A stretch of DNA of 64,000 bases from Paenibacillus taichungensis (GTDB lineage: Bacteria > Bacillota > Bacilli > Paenibacillales > Paenibacillaceae), in contig NZ_QEVW01000009.1 in assembly GCF_003287275.1 (NCBI RefSeq), forward strand, positions 1-64,000, given 5' to 3'. Positions within the stretch are counted from its first letter, which is position 1, and every line of letters begins with the position of its first letter. Position numbers and translations under genes: made by a program. Shown here piece by piece: positions 53,928-63,390 of the stretch. The notes under the pieces were generated by a model. That model saw only the letters and a program-made list of their open reading frames with translations, searched no databases and was not told the DNA's origin.

Positions 53928-55304
53928 TTGCCATCAGTTACACTGGAACGTAGCCGCAAAAAGCGGCTTGAACATGCACACCCATGGATATATAACAATG
54001 AAATCGCCTCTGTTGAAGGAAATCCCGAGCCGGGAGATCTCGTCAACGTATTGAACCACCAAGGTCGCTATCTTGCGACGGGATACTATAATCCTGCATC
54101 TCAGATCACGGTTCGAGTTGTGGCCTATCAACCTTTGGAGTTTGAACAGATGGACACCGCGTTTTTTGCAGCGCGTTTCCGTGATTGCTTGCGCCACCGG
54201 GAGCGTTTTATCCAGGATGGAGAGGCATACCGTCTCGTTTATGGGGAAGCTGATTTCCTGCCAGGACTGATTGTTGACCGTTTTGGCAGCATCCTTGTTG
54301 TTCAGTTGCTCACATTGGGTATGGACCGTTGTCGTGAAGCGATTGTACAAGCTCTAATTGAAGTGATGCAGCCAGAAGGCATCTATGAACGCAGTGATGT
54401 ATCCATTCGTGAACTGGAAGGTTTGGAGCAGACGAAGGGACCATTGTACGGGGATTGCCCGCGTCATGTCACGGTAACCGAGAACGGATTGCTCATTAAG
54501 GTGGACATCGTGGAAGGCCAAAAGACAGGGTATTTCTTCGACCAGCGCGAGAATCGTGCAGCCATCGAACCACTTATGAAGGGTTGGGGGTACAAGAGTG
54601 GCATTACGCTCCAACAGACTGAGCAGGATGGTACGCAGCAGTTGCTTCCTGTGAATAAAAGTGGCAAGGTTGTGACGTTCCCTTATTGGGATGGGGCCAC
54701 TGTGCTGGAATGTTTCTCCCATACAGGTAGCTTCACATTGAACGCCTGCAAATATGGAGCCAAAAAAGTAACATGCCTTGATATCTCAGAGCATGCAATT
54801 GAAAGTGCACGTACTAACGTAGAGCTGAATGGTTTCACTGACCGGGTAGAATTTGTCGTTGCGGATGCATTCCAATATTTGCGTGAGCAGGTGAAAGGCC
54901 TCGATGAGCGTAACGTACGTGCCCGTGCTGGCGAACAGAAAGTGGATACGTCCAAAGCGCTTGCAGCTGGTGGTAAAACATTTGATGTGGTTATCCTCGA
55001 TCCACCAGCCTTTGCCAAAACGAAATCAGCAGTCAAAGGCGCATGCCGTGGGTATAAGGATATCAATCTGCAAGGAATGAAGCTGGTGAATGAGGGCGGG
55101 TATCTCGTAACCGCAAGCTGTTCATACCACATGCGTCCGGATCTCTTCCTGGAAACCATTGCGGATGCAGCCGAGGATGCAGGCAAAGTGCTACGTTTAA
55201 TCGACTGGAAAGCAGCTGGTAAGGATCACCCTCAAATTTTGGGTGTAGACGAAGGTCATTACCTGAAATTTGCCATCTTCGAAGTACGCAGCAAAAAGAA
55301 TTAA
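53928..55304 (+). CDS. Class I SAM-dependent rRNA methyltransferase (RlmI/YwbD-like)
   Basis: A 458-aa protein. The N-terminal PUA-like domain has RSRKKRLEHAHPWIYNNEI, and the middle domain has RLVYGEADFLPGLIVDRFG. The methyltransferase domain has VDIVEGQKTGYFFDQRENR, VLECFSHTGSFTLNACKYGA and the catalytic-type VILDPPAFAKTKSAV. Compared with RlmI (about 400 aa) it has two insertions, at about residues 220-254 and 323-349. The start is TTG 53928 with only a modest ribosome site (AAGTGGAT). RlmI makes m5C1962 in 23S rRNA; the target here is inferred. Confidence 0.85.
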   Translation: MPSVTLERSRKKRLEHAHPWIYNNEIASVEGNPEPGDLVNVLNHQGRYLATGYYNPASQITVRVVAYQPLEFEQMDTAFFAARFRDCLRHRERFIQDGEAYRLVYGEADFLPGLIVDRFGSILVVQLLTLGMDRCREAIVQALIEVMQPEGIYERSDVSIRELEGLEQTKGPLYGDCPRHVTVTENGLLIKVDIVEGQKTGYFFDQRENRAAIEPLMKGWGYKSGITLQQTEQDGTQQLLPVNKSGKVVTFPYWDGATVLECFSHTGSFTLNACKYGAKKVTCLDISEHAIESARTNVELNGFTDRVEFVVADAFQYLREQVKGLDERNVRARAGEQKVDTSKALAAGGKTFDVVILDPPAFAKTKSAVKGACRGYKDINLQGMKLVNEGGYLVTASCSYHMRPDLFLETIADAAEDAGKVLRLIDWKAAGKDHPQILGVDEGHYLKFAIFEVRSKKN

Positions 55305-55345
55305 TTGAGCGATTTCCAATTAAATGGAACACACATTTACGTAAA

Positions 55346-55380
55346 GAGTCCACAGTTTTCATAAGCTGCGGGCTTTTTGC
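55346..55380 (+). terminator. Terminator of the rRNA methyltransferase gene
   Basis: AGTCCACAG pairs with CTGCGGGCT with one mismatch and a 10-base loop, followed by TTTTTGC. Confidence 0.75.
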
Positions 55381-55499
55381 TATGCTCATGCAAAAGCTCT
55401 CTGGAATTGCCGGATAGTGGCAAACGTATGTTCCGAACCAAGTCAGATATGTTATACTGGGAATTAAAATCTTGTTCGTGATGGTTTGGAGGATTAAAC

Positions 55500-58400
55500 A
55501 TGTCCGTACGCTTTGTTATTGGCCGGGCAGGCAGCGGCAAGAGTGCGCTGATTACCCGGGAAATCACATCCCTGCTTCAAAAGGAACCGCAAGGTAAACC
55601 ACTGATTCTTCTGGTCCCGGAACAGAGTTCGTTTCGAACCGAACAGTCACTGGTTTCTTCAGGGGCTATTAAAGGTACCATGCGCGCTGAAGTGCTTGGT
55701 TTTCGCCGATTGGCCTATCGGGTAATGCAGGAGGCAGGTGGTTCTGCACGTATTCCCATTGGAGCTGAAGGCAAAAAAATGCTGCTCTACAAAGTGCTCC
55801 AGCGTCGAAAGGAAGAATTGAAGCTATTTGGAGCATCGGGCAGTCAGCTGGGATTTATAGGAGACTTAAATGATTTATACAGTGAGTTTAAACGTTATGA
55901 ACTTGACCCTGCTTCACTGGAAGAAGGACTTTCCACATGGAATACTTCCTCTTCTGCACCGATTCTGGGAGACAAGCTGCATGACTTGCTTCTTATATAC
56001 CGTGACTATGAAAAGGAATTAACCGAGCTATATATCGATGATGAAGACACGTTGACTGAACTGACAGAGCGATTGCCAGAAAGCATGTTGCTGCAAGATG
56101 CACAGATCTGGATCGATGGATTTCAGGGATTTACCCCGCAGGAAATGAGTGTCATTGGAAGACTGATGCTGCAAGCTTCTTCCGTTACAATTACATTGAC
56201 GTTGGATCGAGCTTACGACCACGGCGCACTTCCAGGAGAATTGGAGCTGTTCCATCCCACAGCGAGTGCATACGCACGTCTCAAAGGCATGGCTGAAGAT
56301 CTGGGTGTTCTTAATGAGACAACCTTGCTTCAACCGGAAGTTTTGCCAAGATATGAAGGCAGTCCTGGACTGGCGCATTTGGAGGCTGGCTTTGATCGCA
56401 GAGTTCGCTGGAAGAGTGAAGGGCGCGATGCAGGTGTCCGACTTTACACCGCGGAGAACCGCCGGGCTGAGATGGAAGGAGCACTTCGTGAGATGCGTCG
56501 TTTGGCGCAAGATGAAGGTGCGCGTTATCGAGATATGGCAGTGCTTGTTCGTCAGTTGGATACATATGCCGATATTGCTGAGCCCCTATTCAGGGACTAT
56601 GGTGTGCCTGTCTTTCTGGATCGGAGAAGAAATGAACTACATCATCCATTAGCGGAATTTATTCGTTCTGCACTCGATATCGTTCGCCGTCGCTGGCGTT
56701 ATGAGGATGTGTTTCGTTGTGTTAAAACGGATCTGCTTCTACCGCGGGACGGTTCCATCAAACGTGAAGATATGGACCAGCTCGAAAATTATATATTGGC
56801 ATGCGGAATTCACGGATACCGCTGGACAGATGGAAAGCCATGGAAGTATGTACCCAGCCTTTCCCTGGAAGACAACGATCAGGAAGTCCGCAGCCGGGGC
56901 CGGGAACAAATGCTGTCCTTAATGGAAAAATGCCGTACGGTAATTGTTGATCCACTGGGTGCTTTTGAGAAACGAATGAGCAAGGCAAAGACAGCCAAAG
57001 ACCAATGTGCGGCGCTATACAGATTACTGGAAGATGCCGAGATTCCTTGGAAGCTGGATCAGATGTCTGCAGAAGCCAAGGACCAGGGGGATCCGGAACG
57101 GTCAAGAGAGCATCGTCAAATGTGGGGTGCCGTCCTAGATCTATTAGATCAGATGGTTGATATGATGGGTGCCGAACGGCTGGATATTGATCTGTTTGCC
57201 GGGCTGATGGAGACCGGATTAACTGAACTGAAGTTGGGACTTGTTCCTCCAGCGCTTGATCAAGTGTTGGTTGGATCGATGGATCGTACACGTCTTCAGG
57301 GTATCAATTACGTATTTATTCTTGGTGCAGTTGATGGTGAACTTCCTGCTGTGCCTCAGGATGATGGTGTGTTAACTGAGCAGGAACGGCTGTTATTGAC
57401 AGAGAGAGGACTGGGACTTGGGCCAGGAGCAACAAGACAAATGCTGGATGAACGCTTTCTGATCTATACAGCCCTGACAGCGGCGAGCAAGCAGTTATGG
57501 CTGAGTTATCCCGTTGCAGATGATGAAGGGAAAACATTACTGCCCTCGGAAATTGTACGACATGTACGGAAGATGTTCGGTCTGCATGAGCAGCCATTGC
57601 TTGCCCAGCCGCCGGTTACCAATGCTGAAGAGATACACTGGTCTTATGTTAACCATCCTGGTCAGAGCCTCTCTTATCTCATCGGACAATTGCGCAGATG
57701 GCGTCGTGGAGAAGATATTCCTGAAATGTGGTGGGCGATCTATAACTGGCATGTCTCTCGGGAGACGAGCAGACCTCAGCTGGAACAATTGCTTGGATCG
57801 GTCTTTTATCGCAATCGGGCGTTACCTCTTCGTACGGCTACCAGTCGTAGATTATATGGTACAGAGGTAAGGACGAGTGTCTCTCGAATGGAGCGTTTTG
57901 TGGCATGTGCGTTCTCCCATTTTGCATCCCATGGGCTGCGATTGAAAGAGCGCCAGTTGTACCGCTTGCAAGCCCCTGATATTGGACAATTGTTCCATGC
58001 TGCCTTGAGTCAGCTTGCCATACGTTTGCGTGAGCAGAATCGCAGCTGGGGCAGTCTGTCTCCGGATGAATGTCGAAAGGAAGCGGAACACACCGTGGAG
58101 CAAATTGCACCACAGTTGCAGGGAGAGATTTTGCTTAGCACGAAACGGTATGGTTATATTTTCCGCAAGCTGAAGGATATCGTTAGCCGGGCATCGGTTA
58201 TTTTGGGTGAACAGTCCAGACGGGGAAGCTTTGAACCGATTGGGCTGGAGCTTGATTTTGGACCAGGCAAACCCCTGCCACCGCTGCGCTTCGAATTGGA
58301 AAATGGCTGTGTGATGGAGATCGTGGGACGGATCGACCGTGTGGATGTGGCTGAAGGAGAGAACGGCCTGCTGTTGCGGGTTATTGATTACAAATCGAGC

Positions 58401-59003
58401 CAGACCGATCTCAAGCTGCATGAAGTATATTATGGCCTATCATTACAGATGCTCACGTACCTGGAGGTGCTGCTTAGTGCTGCCGAGGAGTGGCTTGGAG
58501 AATCGGCGATGCCTGGAGGAACACTCTATTTCCATGTGCATAACCCGTTGCTTCAATCGGCGAATGGCATGACTTCTGAGCAGGCAGGACAAGAACTGCT
58601 GAAAAGGTTCAAAATGAAAGGCTTGCTGCTCGCGGACCGGGATGCGATCGCTCAAATGGACAATACCCTGGACAAAGGCTATTCAGCTATTATTCCGGTT
58701 GCGCTTAAGGCTGATGGCAGCTTTTATAGCAGTGCTGCTGTAGCTACGCCAGAGCAATGGGATACTTTGCTGGCTTCAGTTCGCAGCAATATACGTGAGA
58801 TTGGCACCCGGATTACAGACGGGGATGTGGCGATTGAACCTTACCGTATCCAGCAGGAGGTTGCATGCACCTTCTGTCCGTACAAGCCAGTCTGTCAATT
58901 TGATGAAAATATCGAAGGCAATGAATATAATCTGTTGTCCAAACCGGGCAAACAGCAAATCTGGGACATGCTGTCTCATGACAAAGGAGGGGAATCATCA
59001 TGA
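55500..59003 (+). CDS. addB: ATP-dependent helicase/nuclease subunit B (AddB)
   Basis: An 1167-aa subunit of the AddAB helicase-nuclease, which resects double-strand ends for recombination. The N-terminal Walker A is IGRAGSGKSALI. The rest of the helicase part is degenerate, as in other AddB proteins. The C-terminal nuclease has RIDRVDV and VIDYKSS. The 4Fe-4S cysteines are one in VACAFSHFASHG and three in CTFCPYKPVC (C-x2-C-x5-C). ATG 55500 follows TTGGAGGA. It overlaps addA by ATGA. Confidence 0.96.
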   Translation: MSVRFVIGRAGSGKSALITREITSLLQKEPQGKPLILLVPEQSSFRTEQSLVSSGAIKGTMRAEVLGFRRLAYRVMQEAGGSARIPIGAEGKKMLLYKVLQRRKEELKLFGASGSQLGFIGDLNDLYSEFKRYELDPASLEEGLSTWNTSSSAPILGDKLHDLLLIYRDYEKELTELYIDDEDTLTELTERLPESMLLQDAQIWIDGFQGFTPQEMSVIGRLMLQASSVTITLTLDRAYDHGALPGELELFHPTASAYARLKGMAEDLGVLNETTLLQPEVLPRYEGSPGLAHLEAGFDRRVRWKSEGRDAGVRLYTAENRRAEMEGALREMRRLAQDEGARYRDMAVLVRQLDTYADIAEPLFRDYGVPVFLDRRRNELHHPLAEFIRSALDIVRRRWRYEDVFRCVKTDLLLPRDGSIKREDMDQLENYILACGIHGYRWTDGKPWKYVPSLSLEDNDQEVRSRGREQMLSLMEKCRTVIVDPLGAFEKRMSKAKTAKDQCAALYRLLEDAEIPWKLDQMSAEAKDQGDPERSREHRQMWGAVLDLLDQMVDMMGAERLDIDLFAGLMETGLTELKLGLVPPALDQVLVGSMDRTRLQGINYVFILGAVDGELPAVPQDDGVLTEQERLLLTERGLGLGPGATRQMLDERFLIYTALTAASKQLWLSYPVADDEGKTLLPSEIVRHVRKMFGLHEQPLLAQPPVTNAEEIHWSYVNHPGQSLSYLIGQLRRWRRGEDIPEMWWAIYNWHVSRETSRPQLEQLLGSVFYRNRALPLRTATSRRLYGTEVRTSVSRMERFVACAFSHFASHGLRLKERQLYRLQAPDIGQLFHAALSQLAIRLREQNRSWGSLSPDECRKEAEHTVEQIAPQLQGEILLSTKRYGYIFRKLKDIVSRASVILGEQSRRGSFEPIGLELDFGPGKPLPPLRFELENGCVMEIVGRIDRVDVAEGENGLLLRVIDYKSSQTDLKLHEVYYGLSLQMLTYLEVLLSAAEEWLGESAMPGGTLYFHVHNPLLQSANGMTSEQAGQELLKRFKMKGLLLADRDAIAQMDNTLDKGYSAIIPVALKADGSFYSSAAVATPEQWDTLLASVRSNIREIGTRITDGDVAIEPYRIQQEVACTFCPYKPVCQFDENIEGNEYNLLSKPGKQQIWDMLSHDKGGESS

Positions 59004-62000
59004 CGAATATGCCAAAACCGGAGGGAAGCTTCTGGAGTGATGACCAATGGAGTGCCATCTCACAAAGTGGGGAAGACATTCTGGTTGCTGCTGCTGCGGG
59101 TTCGGGGAAGACGGCTGTTTTGGTTGAACGGATTATTCGTAAGATTGCAGACCCTTCCCGCGGATTCAGCGTAGATCGTTTGCTGGTTGCAACATTTACG
59201 AAAGCTGCTGCGGCCGAGATGAAGCAACGGATACGGGAAGCACTGGAACGTGCACTTGAAGAGCAGCCTGCCGAAGAACATTTGCGCAAACAACTTTCTC
59301 TACTTGGGCGGGCATCCATTACGACTCTGCATTCATTCTGTATGGAGGTCATTCGTCGTTATTATCAGCAAATCCCATTAAACCCGGCTTTCCGGATTCT
59401 GAATGAAAATGAAGCTGAAATTATGCGGCAGGAATTGCTGGAGCAGTTGTTTGAGGAAAAGTATGGGGAAGAAGACGAAGGCAGTACATTCCGCGAATTG
59501 GTGGATTGGTTCAGTGGGGAACGAAACGATGATGCCATGCATCGACTTGTGCAGCGTTTGTATGATTTCTCACGCAGTCATTCCTGGCCGGATCATTGGC
59601 TTGCGGAGATGGCATCTGCTTTTCAGGTGGAAAGTGTCGAGGCACTTGGGCATTCTGCATGGGTTCAGAGTATTTTGCGAGATGCCGCGCTTGCCCTGAG
59701 TGGAGCTGCTGGTCTGCTGCGTCAAGGGATCAGCATATCGATGCAGCCGGAAGGTCCGAAACCTTATGCAGATACATTAAAAGAAGATCTGGCAATGGTC
59801 GAAGAGCTTCTGTCAGCTGTTGAGGTCATGCCGTGGGAAAGATTGCCTGAAGTGTTTCAGCCAGCAGCTTTTGGCAAGCTGAAACCTTGCAAAAAGGACC
59901 AGACGGACCCGGGGTTACAAGAACAGGTCAAGGAACTGCGTGAGGCGGCGAAAAAAGCTGTTACGGACCTGAAAGGGTCGTTGTTTGGAAGAAGTGCGTT
60001 TTCGTTTTGGCAGGAGCTGGAGCAGGCTGCACCCCTAATGCAGGAACTGTCCAAGCTGGTCAGCGCATTTGGAGAGCGATATCGACAGGCTAAACAGGAG
60101 CGCGGTCAGGTCGATTTCAGTGATCTGGAGCATTACTGTCTTCATATTTTGCGCCATGAGGATTCAACCCCTGAGCTGTCCATGCCTTCGGATGCAGCAA
60201 TGGAATACCGGGCGCGTTTCGATGAAGTGCTACTGGATGAATATCAGGATACCAATACGGTGCAGGAAGATATCGTCAGACTGATTTCCAGAGAAAATCC
60301 AGGAAACCGATTCATGGTTGGTGATGTAAAACAGAGTATTTACCGTTTTCGTCTGGCGGAACCCGGTCTGTTTCTGAACAAGTATCGTCAATATGCAGCG
60401 AATTCGGATATGGAAGTGGACAAAGAGAGAGATTCATTGCATGCAGGAAGACGTATTGATCTTGCACGCAACTTCCGTAGTCGTGCAGAAGTCGTCCATT
60501 CGGTCAACATGTTATTCAAGCAGCTGATGAATGAAGGGGTAGCTGAGATTGCCTATGATGAACGAGCACAGCTTGCTTATGGAGCTACTTTCCCGGCTGA
60601 GACCCTTGGAGATGAGGCTTACACACCTGAACTCATGTTGATCGATCGTCAAGGCGGAGGACCTGATCTGACGGAAAGCACGGACGAGAATGGGGATGCG
60701 TTGCCTTCTGCTGAGCTGGAGAGTGCGGAGCTCGAAACCGCCCAGCTGGAGGCTCGGGCCATGGCTCGACGTATTCGTGAAATGGTTGGAGATACGGATA
60801 AACCAGCTCTTAACGTTTATGATAAAGCCCTCAAATCCATGCGACCTGCGCGTTACGGAGACATAGTCATTTTGCTTCGTTCTGCCCTGATGTGGGCTCC
60901 GCTCATGATTGAGGAATTCAGACAGCAGGGTATTCCTGCCGGAGGGGAGCAAAGCAAAGGGTATTTTCAGGCGACCGAAGTGGAAGTGATGTTGTCCTTG
61001 CTTCAGATTGTGGATAATCCAAGACAGGATATCCCGCTTGCTTCCGTGCTTCGTTCGCCGATTGTCGGTTTGGATGAAGAAGAGCTGGCGCAGATTCGCC
61101 TTGGGGACAAGCGACAGTCTTTCTATGATGCTGTTGTATCAGCTGCAGGAGCATTCAATAGTTCGTTGAATGTTTCCAGACTGCATGGTGAGAAAGTTTC
61201 GAATCCGGATTCATCTGCAATCCAGCTGGAATGGCCGGAAGCCTGGTCGGAAATGGAACAGGGGCAGCGGGAGTCGGCTGTATCCGCCGAAGCAGATGTT
61301 ATCGAACGTGTACAGGAATCCTCTGTACATGCAAATAAAGACGAGATCCTGGATGCCGGTATAGATGCAAGTATGGGTGGAGGTATAAGCGAAGATACGC
61401 ATAGGGAGAACGATACCGACTCAGAGCTGCAACAAAAGTTAATTCGCTTTATGCGTCAGTTGGAACAATGGCGGCTTGAAGCCAGACAAGGCAGCCTGAG
61501 TGAACTCATTTGGCGAATGTATCGGGAAACGGGTTATCTGGACTGGGTTGGCGGCCTGCCGGGAGGCATGCAGCGTCAAAGTAATTTGAAGGCTCTATAT
61601 GATCGCGCTCGGCAATATGAAGAGGCAACGGCCAATCGTGGGTTGTTCCGCTTCCTGACCTATGTATCCAGACTACGTGAGAACGGGGGAGATCTTGGCA
61701 CCGTAGCAAGTGGTTCTGGTGAGCAGGACAATGCGGTACGCATCATGACGATTCACCGGAGTAAGGGCTTGGAATTCCCTATTGTTTTTGTAGGGGGCAT
61801 ATCCAAAATGTTCAATCAGCAGGATCTGAATTCGCCGTTTCTGATGCATAAGGAGTTGGGGTTTGGTCCGAGGTTTGTAGATCGTGAGAATCGGGTTGCC
61901 TATCCAACGTTGGCTAATCTGGCGATTCGTCGTCGTGCCCAGTTTGAGCTGCTTGCCGAAGAAATGCGGGTGCTCTATGTGGCTCTGACCCGTCCAAAAG

Positions 62001-63319
62001 AGAAAATGATTCTGGTTGGTACGGTGAAAGATGTTGTTAAAAAGGCAGTGGCCTGGTCTCAGATTAAGGACAGCCCGGAACGGGTATTGCCTGACTATCT
62101 GCTTGCAGCAGGACGGAGTTACCTGGACTGGATCGGTCCCTCCTTGATGAGACATCCGGACGCGGCTTTGCTGCGTGAACTTGCGGGAGGCACTGATTCG
62201 TATTCTGCCTGCCTTGTGGATGATGAATCACGCTGGGGCATTTCCGTCATTTCTGCTGATCAAGTATCCCGGGAGATATTTGTGGATCAGTCGCTTGGTG
62301 AAGAAGACGGCATGACAGAAGTGCGGAAACATCGAATTGCTGCCCTAAAAGCAGCTCAGCCTGTGGAGCTGTATCCTTCCTCATCTGAAGAAGGGATGAT
62401 CGAGGATACACATGATTCAACACCACGAGACATCAGTGAGGAAGCTGTATTATCAATAGGTGAGCAAGAGGCCGTGCAGCTGCTTCGTGAAGTAGATAAA
62501 CGGCTTTCATGGACATATCCTCATCAAGCAGCAACGCAAGTAGCTGCCAGCACATCGGTTACCGAACTGAAGACATTGCTTGCCATGCAGGACCATCAAC
62601 CGTTACAGATGATGGAGGAAGTTGAAGAACAATCTGAGGCTTCTGTGGATTATGAGGGCCGTGAAGCGAAGGATGGAGGCTCGTTCTTTAAATTGCATCT
62701 CCGTCGTCCCAAATTCATGGAGGAGAAACAATTGACTGGAGCCGAGCGGGGAACGGTGTATCATACGTTGATGCAGCATCTTCCTGTAGATGGTTCACCT
62801 GTTGATTCGCAAATCGTTGAGCAGACACTTTTGCGGTTAGTTGAGCTCCAGCTTTTGCTCCCCCATCAGGCAGAGGTTATTGAGTCTGAACAACTGGCTG
62901 GATTCTTCAATACAGAGCCTGGGACAGAATTGTTGCGTGCGGAGTGGGTGAAACGGGAGATCCCGTTTATTTATGGACTTCCTGCACATCATTCTCCTGA
63001 CGAATGGCTTCATAGTCTGTCACCAGATGCAGGTATGCAAACGTTGGAGGAAGACGGTAAGATGCAGGCATCGCTTGAAAATGAGACGGCGCTGGTACAG
63101 GGGATTATTGACTGCCTGTATGAGGTGGATGAGGAGCTTGTTTTGCTCGATTACAAGACAGATCGGGTGTTGGAGCATCGGGGCGGACTGGATAAACTGA
63201 CGGAAAACTATCGTTTCCAGCTGGAGCTGTACGGCCGGGCTATTGAAGATATTCTGGGTCGGAAAGTCGACCGGAAGTGGCTGTACTTTTTTGATGGCGG
63301 ACATGCTGTGAAACTATAA
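59000..63319 (+). CDS. addA: ATP-dependent helicase/nuclease subunit A (AddA)
   Basis: A 1439-aa UvrD-type helicase with a C-terminal nuclease, the motor subunit of AddAB. Walker A is AAAGSGKTAVLVERI. Walker B is VLLDEYQDTN, motif III-like GDVKQSIYRFR, and motif VI LYVALTRPKE. The nuclease motif is VQGIIDCLYEVDEELVLLDY, continuing KTDR. It is about 200 aa longer than B. subtilis AddA (1232 aa). The extra length comes from acidic, low-complexity stretches at about residues 553-580, 714-813 and 1127-1233. sbcD begins 71 bases downstream. Confidence 0.97.
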   Translation: MTNMPKPEGSFWSDDQWSAISQSGEDILVAAAAGSGKTAVLVERIIRKIADPSRGFSVDRLLVATFTKAAAAEMKQRIREALERALEEQPAEEHLRKQLSLLGRASITTLHSFCMEVIRRYYQQIPLNPAFRILNENEAEIMRQELLEQLFEEKYGEEDEGSTFRELVDWFSGERNDDAMHRLVQRLYDFSRSHSWPDHWLAEMASAFQVESVEALGHSAWVQSILRDAALALSGAAGLLRQGISISMQPEGPKPYADTLKEDLAMVEELLSAVEVMPWERLPEVFQPAAFGKLKPCKKDQTDPGLQEQVKELREAAKKAVTDLKGSLFGRSAFSFWQELEQAAPLMQELSKLVSAFGERYRQAKQERGQVDFSDLEHYCLHILRHEDSTPELSMPSDAAMEYRARFDEVLLDEYQDTNTVQEDIVRLISRENPGNRFMVGDVKQSIYRFRLAEPGLFLNKYRQYAANSDMEVDKERDSLHAGRRIDLARNFRSRAEVVHSVNMLFKQLMNEGVAEIAYDERAQLAYGATFPAETLGDEAYTPELMLIDRQGGGPDLTESTDENGDALPSAELESAELETAQLEARAMARRIREMVGDTDKPALNVYDKALKSMRPARYGDIVILLRSALMWAPLMIEEFRQQGIPAGGEQSKGYFQATEVEVMLSLLQIVDNPRQDIPLASVLRSPIVGLDEEELAQIRLGDKRQSFYDAVVSAAGAFNSSLNVSRLHGEKVSNPDSSAIQLEWPEAWSEMEQGQRESAVSAEADVIERVQESSVHANKDEILDAGIDASMGGGISEDTHRENDTDSELQQKLIRFMRQLEQWRLEARQGSLSELIWRMYRETGYLDWVGGLPGGMQRQSNLKALYDRARQYEEATANRGLFRFLTYVSRLRENGGDLGTVASGSGEQDNAVRIMTIHRSKGLEFPIVFVGGISKMFNQQDLNSPFLMHKELGFGPRFVDRENRVAYPTLANLAIRRRAQFELLAEEMRVLYVALTRPKEKMILVGTVKDVVKKAVAWSQIKDSPERVLPDYLLAAGRSYLDWIGPSLMRHPDAALLRELAGGTDSYSACLVDDESRWGISVISADQVSREIFVDQSLGEEDGMTEVRKHRIAALKAAQPVELYPSSSEEGMIEDTHDSTPRDISEEAVLSIGEQEAVQLLREVDKRLSWTYPHQAATQVAASTSVTELKTLLAMQDHQPLQMMEEVEEQSEASVDYEGREAKDGGSFFKLHLRRPKFMEEKQLTGAERGTVYHTLMQHLPVDGSPVDSQIVEQTLLRLVELQLLLPHQAEVIESEQLAGFFNTEPGTELLRAEWVKREIPFIYGLPAHHSPDEWLHSLSPDAGMQTLEEDGKMQASLENETALVQGIIDCLYEVDEELVLLDYKTDRVLEHRGGLDKLTENYRFQLELYGRAIEDILGRKVDRKWLYFFDGGHAVKL

Positions 63320-63390
63320 AGTGAAATTTTAAAACGGCCGGATGGAATTTTTATCATTGGATTTGGCATGAGAGAGGGGTTGAACGGACG

